Source of the DNA: Eubacteriaceae bacterium | Lineage (GTDB): Bacteria > Bacillota > Clostridia > Eubacteriales > Anaerofustaceae | Reading direction: 5' to 3' | Length of the DNA: 64,000 bases | NCBI GenBank assembly: GCA_017551505.1 | Contig: JAFZLL010000051.1 | Location: 1 to 64,000, forward strand | In this document: positions 27,193 through 35,844 of the stretch, in pieces | How the letters are laid out: each line of letters opens with the position of its first letter | How positions within the stretch are numbered: position 1 is the stretch's first letter | Program-made: the position numbers and the translations under genes | The notes under the pieces: generated by a model | What the model was told of the DNA's origin: nothing | The model's input: only the letters and a program-made list of their open reading frames with translations | The model's database searches: none

Positions 27193-28623
27193 GTGAGAAA
27201 GAAGATCGCTGTCCTTATAGTATTGACGCTGCTCGCTTTCGGTCTCACCGCATGCGCTGCAGAGGGAATGGGCATAAATTACAGTGAGATTTACAGTGTG
27301 GACTGTGAGTATTATTTTTATGTGCCCAAACGATACGAAGACAGCATCTCCAACCTCGGGTACTACGATACAGTCATCGTCCGGTTTACCAACAACGTCC
27401 ATGCTCTCATCAATGCAGAGGAGTATTATTCAAAGCTTACCGCCGAGCAAAGAGGAGGCTATAAAGAGAACGAATTCACTATTGGCTCACCGGCTGTCGA
27501 TGCAACGTTCAATAACAAAGATTACATAGAGGTCTTTTTCAATAACTATTTCAAGTCCATCAGTTCGTATACTTACCGCAGCCAGATCAGCCAGGAGGAG
27601 TTCAATGGTCAGAAGTACTGGACCTGCCGCTGCTATTCCTTCTATTCGGGCTACAACCCTGATAATGACGATTTTGGCAGTAAATTCAAGGGTGAAACAA
27701 AAGCATATTACACGATACATAACGGCAAGACCTACTTTATAAACGTGACATCCACCGGAGGCACCTTCATAGACGACTGCCTGGAAGCCAATAGATTCAT
27801 GGAAAACTTCCATGTCGGCATAAGACTCAGAAAGACGGTCTATTATGCTTGGGCTGTTTCGGTATTTGCAGTTCTCATGGATATCATATTCCTGTTCTCC
27901 GTCTTCTTCAGACTTGAATGGGAGCCTCTGTATCCAGTAAACGAGCCTTCACTGAACATGTTGTCGGATGGATACACCCTTCTGCCTTTTACGAATGGCA
28001 TTACCGGCTATTTCAGTCTGCAACGCGTGAAACAGGGTATTTCTGCAGACGCTCTTCTGGAACGCAAAGGTACAGAGTCAGCCGGGCAGGCTGCACTTGA
28101 TGGACTGGAGTACAGATCATTTACCGGGTATGTCGATGAAGCCATGGGCAGGACGAGCAAATCGTTGATCAGAGCTCCTCTTACCGACAGGGATCTGAAG
28201 AGTGCTTTTGCGGAAAATGCCAAGATGCCGCCCCGGCATATCGAGATTGCGCAGATCACGGATGAACCGTACGAGGCGTCTGTTTCTTCCCTTACCGCCG
28301 TAAGTATCGGAATGCGATTCTGCGATGCGGTCTTTTCTGCCTCTAAGAATACGGCGGCTGCCGGCAGATCTTTGGGAAAGGCTGCGTCAAGAGGTATCAG
28401 AACCATTACTTCCGCAGTCAGGCGCTGTCTTGTTTCCGTGAAGACCAGACTGAAAGGAGCCTATTACTCTCGGAAGATCAGCGAAGAGGATGTACGCAAA
28501 GCCGAGTACCTGACATGGCTCAGCAGTTTGGGGGAGAAGAATTCCTTTGGCAACCTTATCGACAGGGTGATGCTGCGTACGTTCTCAAGCAACGTGGACG
28601 ATATCCTTGAGCGTTATATTTGA
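27193..28623 (+). CDS. Lipoprotein with an internal membrane segment, unknown function
   Basis: 476 residues. It starts at a GTG placed 18 bases after the -10 box; an upstream frame start at 27130 lies before the promoter and is excluded. The N-terminal signal ends in the lipobox LTAC. An extracellular part of about 190 residues with many aromatic residues is followed by one transmembrane segment (about 217-240) and a 230-residue cytoplasmic region containing a Ser/Ala/Arg-rich stretch. I recognise no family. The topology (lipid anchor outside plus a transmembrane pass to a cytosolic domain) is unusual and suggests a sensor-like or scaffold role. Confidence 0.7.
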   Translation: MRKKIAVLIVLTLLAFGLTACAAEGMGINYSEIYSVDCEYYFYVPKRYEDSISNLGYYDTVIVRFTNNVHALINAEEYYSKLTAEQRGGYKENEFTIGSPAVDATFNNKDYIEVFFNNYFKSISSYTYRSQISQEEFNGQKYWTCRCYSFYSGYNPDNDDFGSKFKGETKAYYTIHNGKTYFINVTSTGGTFIDDCLEANRFMENFHVGIRLRKTVYYAWAVSVFAVLMDIIFLFSVFFRLEWEPLYPVNEPSLNMLSDGYTLLPFTNGITGYFSLQRVKQGISADALLERKGTESAGQAALDGLEYRSFTGYVDEAMGRTSKSLIRAPLTDRDLKSAFAENAKMPPRHIEIAQITDEPYEASVSSLTAVSIGMRFCDAVFSASKNTAAAGRSLGKAASRGIRTITSAVRRCLVSVKTRLKGAYYSRKISEEDVRKAEYLTWLSSLGEKNSFGNLIDRVMLRTFSSNVDDILERYI

Positions 28624-28627
28624 GGAC

Positions 28628-28668
28628 ACAACGGTCTGCTCCGCGATACAGGGCGGGCCGTTGTTTTA
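28628..28668 (+). terminator. Possible terminator / leader hairpin
   Basis: ACAACGG (28628-28634) pairs with CCGTTGT (28658-28664), followed by TTT. It lies between the lipoprotein stop and the ribosome binding site of the next gene. Confidence 0.5.
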
Positions 28669-28682
28669 ATTGGAGGGTTATT

Positions 28683-29552
28683 ATGAAATTGGGGATCATA
28701 GATATCGGATCGAATACAATCAAGGCATATCTTTATGATACAGCCGATGAAGCGCTGGCTCCTGTATGCCGGGTCTCATTCTACGCTATGCTCTCTTCAC
28801 ATGTGGCAAATGGGGCTATCGACAGCGAGGGCCTTTCAGTATTGGCTGAAAGCTGCATCAAATGCCGTGACTTCCTTCTTGAGAATGGAGCAGATGAGAT
28901 TCGTGCCTACGCCACGGAGGCTTTGAGGAGTGCATCGAACAAGGTTGAAGCCGTTCAACTGCTCAAAGAAGAGACAGGCATCATACCCGATATCCTGACC
29001 AGGGAACAGGAAGCAGAATGCGATGCGATCAGCCTTATGTATTTTTCCGGCAAGACCGAAGGCATCGGAATGGACATCGGCGGGGGAAGCGGACAGATAT
29101 TTGAGTATAAGGACGGCAAGGCGGGCAGATCCATCAGCGCACCGATAGGGGCCCTGGCTTTGAAAAACAGGTTCGTGTCTTCGGATATCCCAGTCCCTGA
29201 AGAACTGGGAAAAATCGACAGTTTCGTAAGAGGCTTTCTGGATGTGTTTGGCAGCATCACCGTCCCCGAGATAGACGTAATGGGCGGCAGCGCATCCAGC
29301 GTTACAGGTGTCCTGGCGGACGGAGATGGAAAAGTATCCTTAGAAGATCTTGATGATTTTATCGTTTCCGTCATTGGGCGAAGTGATGCCTTCGAGTATA
29401 TTTCATCCTTTGCCGGAGGAAGGGAAACGACGCTTATCCCTGGACTTGAGGTTATCAGGGCATGCGGGGAATGGTTTCGCGCTTCTTCAGTCAGGATATT
29501 CCTGAGCGGTTCAAGAGAAGGGTATATAATAAAAAACGGCTATTTGGGATAA
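28683..29552 (+). CDS. Ppx/GppA phosphatase family protein
   Basis: 289-residue ASKHA-fold protein of the exopolyphosphatase / (p)ppGpp phosphohydrolase family. It contains the phosphate-1 loop IIDIGSNTIKAYLYD at the N terminus, the catalytic-site REQEAECDA near residue 113, and the second phosphate loop GIGMDIGGGSGQIFE near 133. This is the minimal two-subdomain form without the extra C-terminal HD domain of long Ppx. GGAGG lies 6 bases before the ATG at 28683. Polyphosphate and pppGpp are both possible substrates. A VTC polymerase-like gene is 10 kb away, so polyphosphate turnover is plausible but not shown. Confidence 0.88.
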   Translation: MKLGIIDIGSNTIKAYLYDTADEALAPVCRVSFYAMLSSHVANGAIDSEGLSVLAESCIKCRDFLLENGADEIRAYATEALRSASNKVEAVQLLKEETGIIPDILTREQEAECDAISLMYFSGKTEGIGMDIGGGSGQIFEYKDGKAGRSISAPIGALALKNRFVSSDIPVPEELGKIDSFVRGFLDVFGSITVPEIDVMGGSASSVTGVLADGDGKVSLEDLDDFIVSVIGRSDAFEYISSFAGGRETTLIPGLEVIRACGEWFRASSVRIFLSGSREGYIIKNGYLG

Positions 29553-29559
29553 TAGCCGT
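29530..29559 (-). terminator. Terminator after the MATE gene
   Basis: On the minus strand a 9-bp stem (29559-29551 with 29544-29536) is followed by a run of T. It overlaps the last codons of the convergent Ppx/GppA gene. Confidence 0.75.
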
Positions 29560-29580
29560 CTGTACATATCGATTGAGTGT

Positions 29581-30960
29581 CTACTCGTTTTCAGCCGAGG
29601 CTTCGCCCCGGCTGATTGCATGGTATTTCCTTTTTGTGATCAGTATGGCTGTCAGACACATGACAAGCGTCATGAGGTCGGTCACCGGATAGGTCCACCA
29701 GACGCCTTCGATCCCCATACCGAAAGTGTAGACCAGAGCAAAGAGCGTCACGATGACGAAAACTGTATTTTTGAGTATTGTCATGACTGTCGCTGTTTTT
29801 GATTTATCCACAGCCTGGTAGAAAGCCAGTACGCAGTGAGCTACCGATGTGATCGGCATCGTGATGAGGTTTATCCTCGTCGCGTGCACTGCCATATCTA
29901 TGAAATCTTTCTCGGAGTTGTTAATCACCATTACGATCTCCTCGCAGAACACGATGCATATAGCGGTGGCGATCAGTCCGAACAGAGTTCCGAGGAAGAT
30001 GCCGTATTTGAGAGTTTTCATCACCCGGTCTGTCTTGCCGGCGCCGTGATTGTAGCCGATGATGGGCGTGATTGCATTGGCGACTCCATAGATTACGAGC
30101 CAGACGAAATTTATTATCGTAAACATAGTTCCCATTGCAGCGATTGCTGTAGTGCCCCCCAGGGAACGCAACGTCCGGTTAAGGAAGATCGAAGTCAGCG
30201 CCCAGGCGCTTTCAGTAAAAAAGAAAGGTATTCCTGTACGGAAAAGGTGCCCGAACTCACTGAAACTGAACTCCATCCGGGTCAGCTTCAGATCCAGCTT
30301 GGAGGATGGGCGCAGAAAATGAGTCAGGTATACTGCGCTGGAACTGGCCAGAGCGATTCCCGTTGCAAGTGCGGCACCGGTCATCTTCATCCCGAATCCG
30401 TCTAAGAAGACGAATTTCAGCATGATGTTCACTGCCGTTGTCGCGGCTGTCGCGTAGATCACGACTTTGACATTCGCGTCGTTACGCACGAACCTGCTCA
30501 TTATCGTATTGAAGCAGTCAAATACAAGAAACGCCATACGAATGCGGATATATGGTATACCAAATGGCAGAGCTTCCTCGGTGCAACCAAACAGAAGGCA
30601 AAGTTCCTCGGTGAATAACATTACAGCTGCTGCCGTGACTATGACGGTGGCCATTGCCGAAACGACAGTCATGTAGAACATGTTGCGTGCTTTTTCGTTC
30701 TCGCCTTCACCCAACAGGATAGCGTTCAGCGTACAGCCGCCTGAGGCAAACAAAACTTCAAAAGCCCATATCCATGAGATGATCGAGGCGGTCGAATTGA
30801 CCGCGGCAAGCCCGACTGAACCTATATACCGTCCGATGAATATCGAATCAATCACTGAGTGGAGGGCTTCCACCACCATCGACAGCACTGAAGCTACGAT
30901 AAAATGCCGCATCAGTTTGCCGATAGGGTCGTTCTTCAGATCAATCTGTTTTGTTTTCAT
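29581..30960 (-). CDS. MATE family efflux transporter
   Basis: 459 residues with about 12 hydrophobic segments in two pseudo-repeats. The first half opens with the characteristic GRYIGSVGLAAVNSTASII segment and the second half has GGTTAIAAMGTMFTI, the matching position in the repeat. MATE proteins export cationic drugs or metabolites using Na+ or H+ gradients; the substrate is unknown. The start overlaps the end of rsfS by 20 bases, so the two genes are co-transcribed and probably translationally coupled. Confidence 0.93.
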   Translation of the reverse strand: MKTKQIDLKNDPIGKLMRHFIVASVLSMVVEALHSVIDSIFIGRYIGSVGLAAVNSTASIISWIWAFEVLFASGGCTLNAILLGEGENEKARNMFYMTVVSAMATVIVTAAAVMLFTEELCLLFGCTEEALPFGIPYIRIRMAFLVFDCFNTIMSRFVRNDANVKVVIYATAATTAVNIMLKFVFLDGFGMKMTGAALATGIALASSSAVYLTHFLRPSSKLDLKLTRMEFSFSEFGHLFRTGIPFFFTESAWALTSIFLNRTLRSLGGTTAIAAMGTMFTIINFVWLVIYGVANAITPIIGYNHGAGKTDRVMKTLKYGIFLGTLFGLIATAICIVFCEEIVMVINNSEKDFIDMAVHATRINLITMPITSVAHCVLAFYQAVDKSKTATVMTILKNTVFVIVTLFALVYTFGMGIEGVWWTYPVTDLMTLVMCLTAILITKRKYHAISRGEASAENE

Positions 30961-31309
30961 TTACTTCATTAGCCCTTTTTGTCAGGAATTTGCCGTCTGC
31001 CCAGAGTTTCTCCAGATCGTAGCGACGCCTTTCATCGTCTATGAATATATGAACGATAATATCGCCGTAATCAGCGAGGATCCATTTGCCGTCATCATAT
31101 CCTTCCATACCGATCAAACGCATCTCGCCTGATGATTTTTCTCTTAGATACTCTGCGCAGCTCCGGGCATTGCGTTCGTTTGCGGCCGTGCCTATGATGA
31201 ATTCATCCATGTCCCCGGTTAACCCCGTAAGATCGATCACGGTGATGGACCGGATATCCCTTTCTTCCAAATAGCCTAATAATATATCGGTTTTTTCGGT
31301 TATTTCCAT
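30941..31309 (-). CDS. rsfS: Ribosomal silencing factor RsfS
   Basis: 122-residue RsfS/Iojap protein that binds ribosomal protein uL14 and blocks subunit joining under starvation. The core shows TVIDLTGLTGDMDEFIIGTA near residue 24, MEGYDDGKWILADYGDIIVHIF near 75 and a C-terminal RRRYDLEKLWAD. The ATG at 31309 has GAGGA 5 bases upstream; a longer frame to 31456 lacks support. The usual nadD/yqeK neighbours are absent; it is paired with a MATE transporter instead. Confidence 0.95.
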   Translation of the reverse strand: MEITEKTDILLGYLEERDIRSITVIDLTGLTGDMDEFIIGTAANERNARSCAEYLREKSSGEMRLIGMEGYDDGKWILADYGDIIVHIFIDDERRRYDLEKLWADGKFLTKRANEVNENKTD

Positions 31310-31524
31310 ATAGTCCTCTTTAATGCTTCTAAATCTGTTTCTCATTTTATCAGATAATAGCGGTTTTGCGCACGGAAAGTTCCCTTTTGTTGAGGCATTC
31401 CGCGGATCATCCCTTAGGCCTGCAGCACCGGACCTCAAGGATGAGGAAATTAGCATTCAAACCTACCAAAGGAAGGCTAAAGATGATATGATGTATCCGG
31501 CATATCCTGTCATGGAGGAGAAAA

Positions 31525-33492
31525 ATGTTAAAGAAGTTCACGGCGTTTCTTGTTGCACTTGCAATAGCAATGAACCTTGTCATATATATCCCGAATAACG
31601 ATGCTTACGCTGAGGAAAACCAGGAGGGAGAGGTCGTCGTGCTGACCGGCAATCCGGAAGACATCCTGACTGACCCCAACTTCAATCTGACGGAAAATGT
31701 CGACCCTACCGTGCTGAGCGAATGGTACGCCAGCGAGGTGGACGTGCCAGACTCATCCCTAAAGAAGGCCCTTGTAACAGCTTCTCATTCCAGAACCCTT
31801 ACAGTGGCGGCGATGTTTTCACTGCCGTCCACCCTTAACCTGAGCGGACTGAATATTTCGTCCTTAAAGGGTATGGAATATGCGCTTAACGTCAAGAAAC
31901 TGATCATATCAAATAACAAGATCACCACACTGGAACCGCTCTCCAACCTGTATAACCTCGAATACTTGGATTATTCGAACAATCAGGTGAAAATGGTGCC
32001 TTCGTTCGCATTCACATCACGCAGACTGCTCTACGTGGACGGACGGAATAACTCCTCCGCAGGCATCTCTGCACCGAAGGGACCGTACAGTGTGCTCCAG
32101 AGCCTTTATCTGGACAACAACCAGATTACCGCAGTTCCAGACATCTCGTTCTGCAAAGCGCTGACCACACTGTCCCTGAATAACAATGCTCTGGACAACT
32201 TCCCCGCCAGCATAGCGGCACTTTCAGGGCTTAAGGATCTTGGTCTGTCACACAACAAGATTTCCATCCTGACAGATATCTCTGCGATGAGCTCACTGAA
32301 TACTCTGAACCTGGATAATAACAATATGACGGAGTTTCCGCTGGGTCTAAGCGGTCTGACATCCCTCACGTACCTGGCGCTGAACAATAACGAGCTCTCT
32401 TCGATCCCTGATGAGATATCGGGCATGAAGGCGCTGGAAACGCTGATCCTGTACCAGAACAGACTTACAGGGCTGAACGCCGGGCTCGCAGAGCTGCATT
32501 CCCTGAATACGCTGGATGTTTCCCTGAACAACATCAATACGGAAGGGAATGAAGAGCTGATCAATACCCTTGCTTCAAATGTTGAGTCATTTTATTATAA
32601 ACTGCAGCTGCCGGTCTTTAATCTTGCTTTGTATGAGGATCGTGAAGCCCCCGGCGGAAAGCTGGTATGGTCCGACATCGAAGACACGAACGTGGAAGGA
32701 GAAGGCAGCTACACGATAACCGGATTCCTCATAGAGCGCATTGAGGAAACGATATCTGATGATGAGGGCGGCGAAGAGACTGAATCTCAGGGAACAACGA
32801 CCGGTACCGTCGTCCCGAAAGTCAATGTGTATACCACTGTCGGCGAAGTCGGAGGCAATATCCGCGAATTCGTGGACCAGACCGCCGTTCCGGATGTTAA
32901 CTATACTTTCAAGGTCACTGCGTATATCTCCGTTATATACCAGAACGGTAATACCGCGGAGATCACCGATTTCAGGACCGTCAACACGAAGGATATCCAG
33001 ATCGTCAGCAATGTGACCGACCTGATGAAGTATATCGGCGTGATCATGGCGCTTTGTCTGCTCATGGTAGTAGTCATTCTGGTCGCGAACAAGCTGAAAG
33101 CCCGCAAACATATTAAACAGTCCGACAAGAAGGGGAATAAGAATGCCGGTGACGGCACGGCACCTTCTGATGAGACAGGGAAATCCCGCCAGCAGAGAAC
33201 GAACGTACAGCATAAACCGCAGACAAGGAAAGAAAGCAGCCGGAATAAGCAGCCTGTTTCTTCATCTGCTCTGGAGAAGGGCGTCAAGAAGAGGGATGTT
33301 ATCAGTGCCTGGGATGATGTGGGCAGGCTGGATGACGAGATCGACAAGCTCCTTTCCGATGACACTTCAGTTGGTGAAACCATCAGGAACGATGCTCCCG
33401 CTGAGGCGGGTCCTGGCAAAGGGAACAAGCCCGATACCGGCGGTGAAGTACCGAATGTCTCAGCGCAGGAAGGTCAAAATACCGATGAATAG
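31525..33492 (+). CDS. Secreted, membrane-anchored leucine-rich repeat protein
   Basis: 655 residues. A signal peptide (about 1-29, cleavage after DAYA) precedes a linker of about 60 residues and some nine LRRs of internalin-like type (about 95-345; LxxLxLxxNxIT). A fibronectin-like beta region with a Glu/Gly-rich insert follows (about 365-490). One transmembrane segment (about 503-525) and a basic Lys/Gln/Arg-rich cytoplasmic tail of 130 residues end the protein. GGAGG lies 6 bases before the ATG. The final 8 bases overlap the HAD gene. It is probably a surface adhesion or sensing protein with an intracellular tail; the ligand is unknown. Confidence 0.82.
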   Translation: MLKKFTAFLVALAIAMNLVIYIPNNDAYAEENQEGEVVVLTGNPEDILTDPNFNLTENVDPTVLSEWYASEVDVPDSSLKKALVTASHSRTLTVAAMFSLPSTLNLSGLNISSLKGMEYALNVKKLIISNNKITTLEPLSNLYNLEYLDYSNNQVKMVPSFAFTSRRLLYVDGRNNSSAGISAPKGPYSVLQSLYLDNNQITAVPDISFCKALTTLSLNNNALDNFPASIAALSGLKDLGLSHNKISILTDISAMSSLNTLNLDNNNMTEFPLGLSGLTSLTYLALNNNELSSIPDEISGMKALETLILYQNRLTGLNAGLAELHSLNTLDVSLNNINTEGNEELINTLASNVESFYYKLQLPVFNLALYEDREAPGGKLVWSDIEDTNVEGEGSYTITGFLIERIEETISDDEGGEETESQGTTTGTVVPKVNVYTTVGEVGGNIREFVDQTAVPDVNYTFKVTAYISVIYQNGNTAEITDFRTVNTKDIQIVSNVTDLMKYIGVIMALCLLMVVVILVANKLKARKHIKQSDKKGNKNAGDGTAPSDETGKSRQQRTNVQHKPQTRKESSRNKQPVSSSALEKGVKKRDVISAWDDVGRLDDEIDKLLSDDTSVGETIRNDAPAEAGPGKGNKPDTGGEVPNVSAQEGQNTDE

Positions 33493-34138
33493 AATCAGAT
33501 GCGCCGTATTTGATTTTGACGGGACTGTAGCCGATACAAAATACAGCGTGATGGATTCTGCGAGACACGCGCTTAAGCATTTCGGATACGATGCATCCGA
33601 GGAGGAGCTCAGGCGGTTTATCGGACCAACGCTATGGTATTCCTTTTCGACATATTACGGTATAAAGGATAAAGAATGCGATGAAGCGGTGCGTATTTAC
33701 CGCGAGTATTATGCTGCTGAAGGCATTAAAAGGGCGAGATTGTACGAAGGCATCGTGGATGCTGTAAACGAGCTTAAGGCTCTCGGTGTAAAGACTGCAG
33801 TCGCTACCGTACGCGAGGAAAATAGCCTGCTGCAGAATTTCTCCGTCCTCGGCATAAACGGTATTTTCGATGCCTATGCCGGAAGCCTGGCAAACGGGGA
33901 ACGTTCTGATAAAGCGGAACTTATAACCGTTGCCCTTGAAAGGTTACATGTCGCAGAAGCATGGGATGCTGTCGTCATAGGGGACTCGCATACAGACTGC
34001 GAAGGAGCCAATGCAGTTGGATGCGGATTCATCGCCGCTTTGTATGACAGGGATATCTCTGAGTTCGGGGGACTGGATATAAGCATGAAGGCATATGAGC
34101 CGCTTGATATAGTATCAATCATTTCAGGGCTGATCTGA
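33485..34138 (+). CDS. HAD-superfamily phosphatase (phosphoglycolate phosphatase-like)
   Basis: 217-residue HAD hydrolase. Motif I is FDFDGTVADT with the nucleophile Asp at the start, motif II is the TVREE threonine region near residue 100, the motif III Lys is near 140, and motif IV is VIGDSHTDCEGA near 160. A cap domain lies after motif I, as in Gph-like enzymes. The ATG at 33485 is preceded by GGAAGG and overlaps the LRR gene stop by 8 bases. The substrate is not predictable. The coupling with a surface LRR protein is curious, but may reflect only compact packing. Confidence 0.85.
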   Translation: MNRIRCAVFDFDGTVADTKYSVMDSARHALKHFGYDASEEELRRFIGPTLWYSFSTYYGIKDKECDEAVRIYREYYAAEGIKRARLYEGIVDAVNELKALGVKTAVATVREENSLLQNFSVLGINGIFDAYAGSLANGERSDKAELITVALERLHVAEAWDAVVIGDSHTDCEGANAVGCGFIAALYDRDISEFGGLDISMKAYEPLDIVSIISGLI

Positions 34139-34160
34139 CCTGACTTGCTTTCAGACACAT

Positions 34161-34194
34161 GCCATGGGACGAAGACATGTTCCATGGCTTTTTT
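34161..34194 (+). terminator. Terminator after the HAD gene
   Basis: GCCATGG (34161-34167) pairs with CCATGGC (34182-34188), with further pairing inside, followed by six T residues. Confidence 0.8.
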
Positions 34195-34211
34195 GGATGT
34201 ATTTCGATTAT

Positions 34212-34235
34212 AAAAAAGAAGCCTTTAAGGCTTCT
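34212..34235 (-). terminator. Terminator of the tRNA operon
   Basis: On the minus strand AGAAGCCT (34235-34228) pairs with AGGCTTCT (34224-34217), followed by a T run. It closes the Gly-Arg-His-Gln tRNA transcript. Confidence 0.8.
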
Positions 34236-34247
34236 GGATGATCTGTA

Positions 34248-34322
34248 TGGCAGGGGTAGTAGGATTCGAACCTACGGATCACGGAGTCAGAGTCCGTTGC
34301 CTTACCGCTTGGCGATACCCCT
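34248..34322 (-). tRNA. tRNA-Gln (CTG)
   Basis: Acceptor AGGGGTA with TACCCCT, encoded CCA at 34250-34248, and anticodon loop CTCTGAC giving CTG. It is the last gene of the tRNA operon. The window also encodes glnS. Confidence 0.92.
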
Positions 34323-34336
34323 GTATCGGGTTAATA

Positions 34337-34413
34337 TGGGGTGGGATGAGGGATTCGAACCCTCGATCTTCGGATCCACAATCCGACGCTTTGACCAGCT
34401 AAGCCAATCCCAC
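34337..34413 (-). tRNA. tRNA-His (GTG)
   Basis: Acceptor GTGGGAT with ATCCCAC, anticodon loop TTGTGGA giving GTG, and encoded CCA. A G precedes the mature 5' end, consistent with the extra G-1 of tRNA-His. Confidence 0.93.
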
Positions 34414-34420
34414 CATATAG

Positions 34421-34497
34421 TGGCGCGCCAGAGAGGACTCGAACCTCCGACACACGGCTTAGAAGGCCGTTGCTCTATCCAACTGAGCTACTGGCAC
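34421..34497 (-). tRNA. tRNA-Arg (TCT)
   Basis: Acceptor GTGCCAG with CTGGCGC, anticodon loop CTTCTAA giving TCT, T-loop GTTCGAGTC and encoded CCA. Confidence 0.93.
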
Positions 34498-34501
34498 TCA
34501 A

Positions 34502-34575
34502 TGGAGCGGGTGAAGGGGATCGAACCCTCGCAACCAGCTTGGAAGGCTGGGGCTCTACCACTGAGCTACACCCGC
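34502..34575 (-). tRNA. tRNA-Gly (TCC)
   Basis: Acceptor GCGGGTG with CACCCGC, anticodon loop CTTCCAA giving TCC, T-loop GTTCGATCC and encoded CCA. It is the first gene of the operon, directly after the promoter. Confidence 0.94.
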
Positions 34576-34584
34576 GACTGTTAA

Positions 34585-34613
34585 AGTATATGATAAATGT
34601 TCGATGTTGTCAA
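34585..34613 (-). promoter_or_regulatory. Promoter of the tRNA operon
   Basis: On the minus strand TTGACA (34613-34608), a 17-base spacer and TATACT (34590-34585), about 10 bases before the tRNA-Gly 5' end. Confidence 0.8.
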
Positions 34614-34634
34614 GTTTGTGCCGGTAAAATTCGA

Positions 34635-35486
34635 TTATTCTTCCGGCAGGGCTTCCCCCTCTTCGCGCACATCAGCGTCTGTGCCATCCTCAGGTGATTC
34701 CTCATCCTCGCCGGTCCCGTCTTCCGCCTCTTCGCTTGAATTGTTGGTATCCTTCATTTCAGCGTCTTCCGTTATGGCAGGGCTTGCTGTTTCTTCCTCT
34801 ATGACCTCGGCAATGATCTGTTCTTCATCATCGGTTGTTTCATCCGCTTCTATGAGCGCATCTGCTCTTTCATAGTCCTGGGATGTATCAGTTTTCCCTG
34901 ATTTGCTGTCCTTGTGCAAGGATTCGGGCTGCTTTGCCTTTTTCTCCTGCCGAACGGATTTCAGGAAGAATCCGGTTATCAGAGCGGCTCCTCCAAGGCA
35001 TGTGAGCACTAGGCCGATGATCTTGACGGAGGCGAATATGATATTCCTTAGGAAATACAGACCTGCGCCGAGAAGAGCTTCGATGCCTGCCGTAACAGTC
35101 TCCTTATACCTTTTGGGATTTCCTATAAGCGAAGAGATGACGAGCAGCGCCCCCCGGACGAATGCCCAAAGGCAGAGTATACCGTAAATAACGATTCCTG
35201 CGACGGTCTGCGAGAGATAAGCGCTGATCAGGAATATACCGCAGGCGATATTTACGAGACCTGCTATGAGCGAGAACTTCCATGATGAAGAATCGTCCTT
35301 GTATTTTATCGCCGCGATGATGTCTGTGGCTCCAAGAATTATTACTATCACGGCGATCGCTATGAGCCCTGCTCTGATCAGCATGCCTGGGAAGAATGCC
35401 ATCATTATTCCTATGAGTACCCCTGCGGAGCCCGCCAGCACGAGCAGCAGCCATGTCAGAGGGTTATTCTTTTTCTCGTTTTCCAT
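34635..35486 (-). CDS. DUF308/HdeD-like membrane protein with an acidic tail
   Basis: 283 residues. Six hydrophobic segments in three pairs (about residues 10-180) match the DUF308 (HdeD) family, with the repeated GxxxIxxGIxxxxxP pattern. The last 100 residues are hydrophilic and dominated by Glu, Asp, Ser and Thr, a tail not present in short HdeD proteins. GGAGG precedes the ATG by 6 bases. The function of the family in Firmicutes is unknown; E. coli HdeD relates to acid resistance. It is followed by the tRNA operon on the same strand, but that has its own promoter. Confidence 0.8.
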   Translation of the reverse strand: MENEKKNNPLTWLLLVLAGSAGVLIGIMMAFFPGMLIRAGLIAIAVIVIILGATDIIAAIKYKDDSSSWKFSLIAGLVNIACGIFLISAYLSQTVAGIVIYGILCLWAFVRGALLVISSLIGNPKRYKETVTAGIEALLGAGLYFLRNIIFASVKIIGLVLTCLGGAALITGFFLKSVRQEKKAKQPESLHKDSKSGKTDTSQDYERADALIEADETTDDEEQIIAEVIEEETASPAITEDAEMKDTNNSSEEAEDGTGEDEESPEDGTDADVREEGEALPEE

Positions 35487-35568
35487 GATTATCCTCCGAT
35501 TGGTTCAATTGTAGCATCAAAGGCAGGCAAATACAATCTCAGGCGCTTCATTTCATACCTCCCATGCA

Positions 35569-35597
35569 TTGACTTTAAATCTATCGTAATGTAAAAT
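35569..35597 (+). promoter_or_regulatory. Promoter for the T-box-ileS transcript
   Basis: TTGACT (35569-35574), a 17-base spacer and TAAAAT (35592-35597). Confidence 0.75.
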
Positions 35598-35603
35598 ACC
35601 TTT

Positions 35604-35828
35604 TAAAGGCTGTGAAAAAGAGAGTACCGTAAGATATGCGTACAGAGAGTCTCTGGATGCTGGAAAGAGGCCGCATTGCTCACGGGAAGATCACTTTGGA
35701 GCCTGCCGGCAGAACTGAGTAAGCCGGCACGTTACCCTCGTTACGGGACAGAGTGGGTTTTACTTGTAAAACCAAGAACGGGTGGTACCGCGGAGTATTT
35801 CGTCCTGTAAAACACAGGACTTTTTTAT
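35604..35828 (+). promoter_or_regulatory. T-box riboswitch upstream of ileS (Ile, specifier AUC)
   Basis: The invariant GGGTGGTACCGCGG is at 35780-35793. A terminator hairpin (35802-35808 with 35814-35820) and a T run at 35821-35826 follow. Stem I begins near 35615 (AGAGAGTACC). The specifier bulge reads GGAAG-AUC with AUC at 35690-35692, an isoleucine codon. Uncharged tRNA-Ile would favour the antiterminator. Confidence 0.93.
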
Positions 35829-35844
35829 TAATTCGGAGGTCTAT

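Noticed and set aside
33143-33484. N-terminal extension of the HAD protein
   Set aside because: The extension lies in another frame of the LRR gene tail and is unlike any HAD N terminus; the DFDGT motif directly follows the ATG at 33485.
34245-34580. Protein-coding frame across the tRNA cluster
   Set aside because: The sequence folds into four complete tRNAs with encoded CCA; the frame is incidental.
35782-35844. Longer ileS start inside the T-box
   Set aside because: It begins in the conserved T-box sequence and runs through the terminator; GGAGG marks the ATG at 35845.
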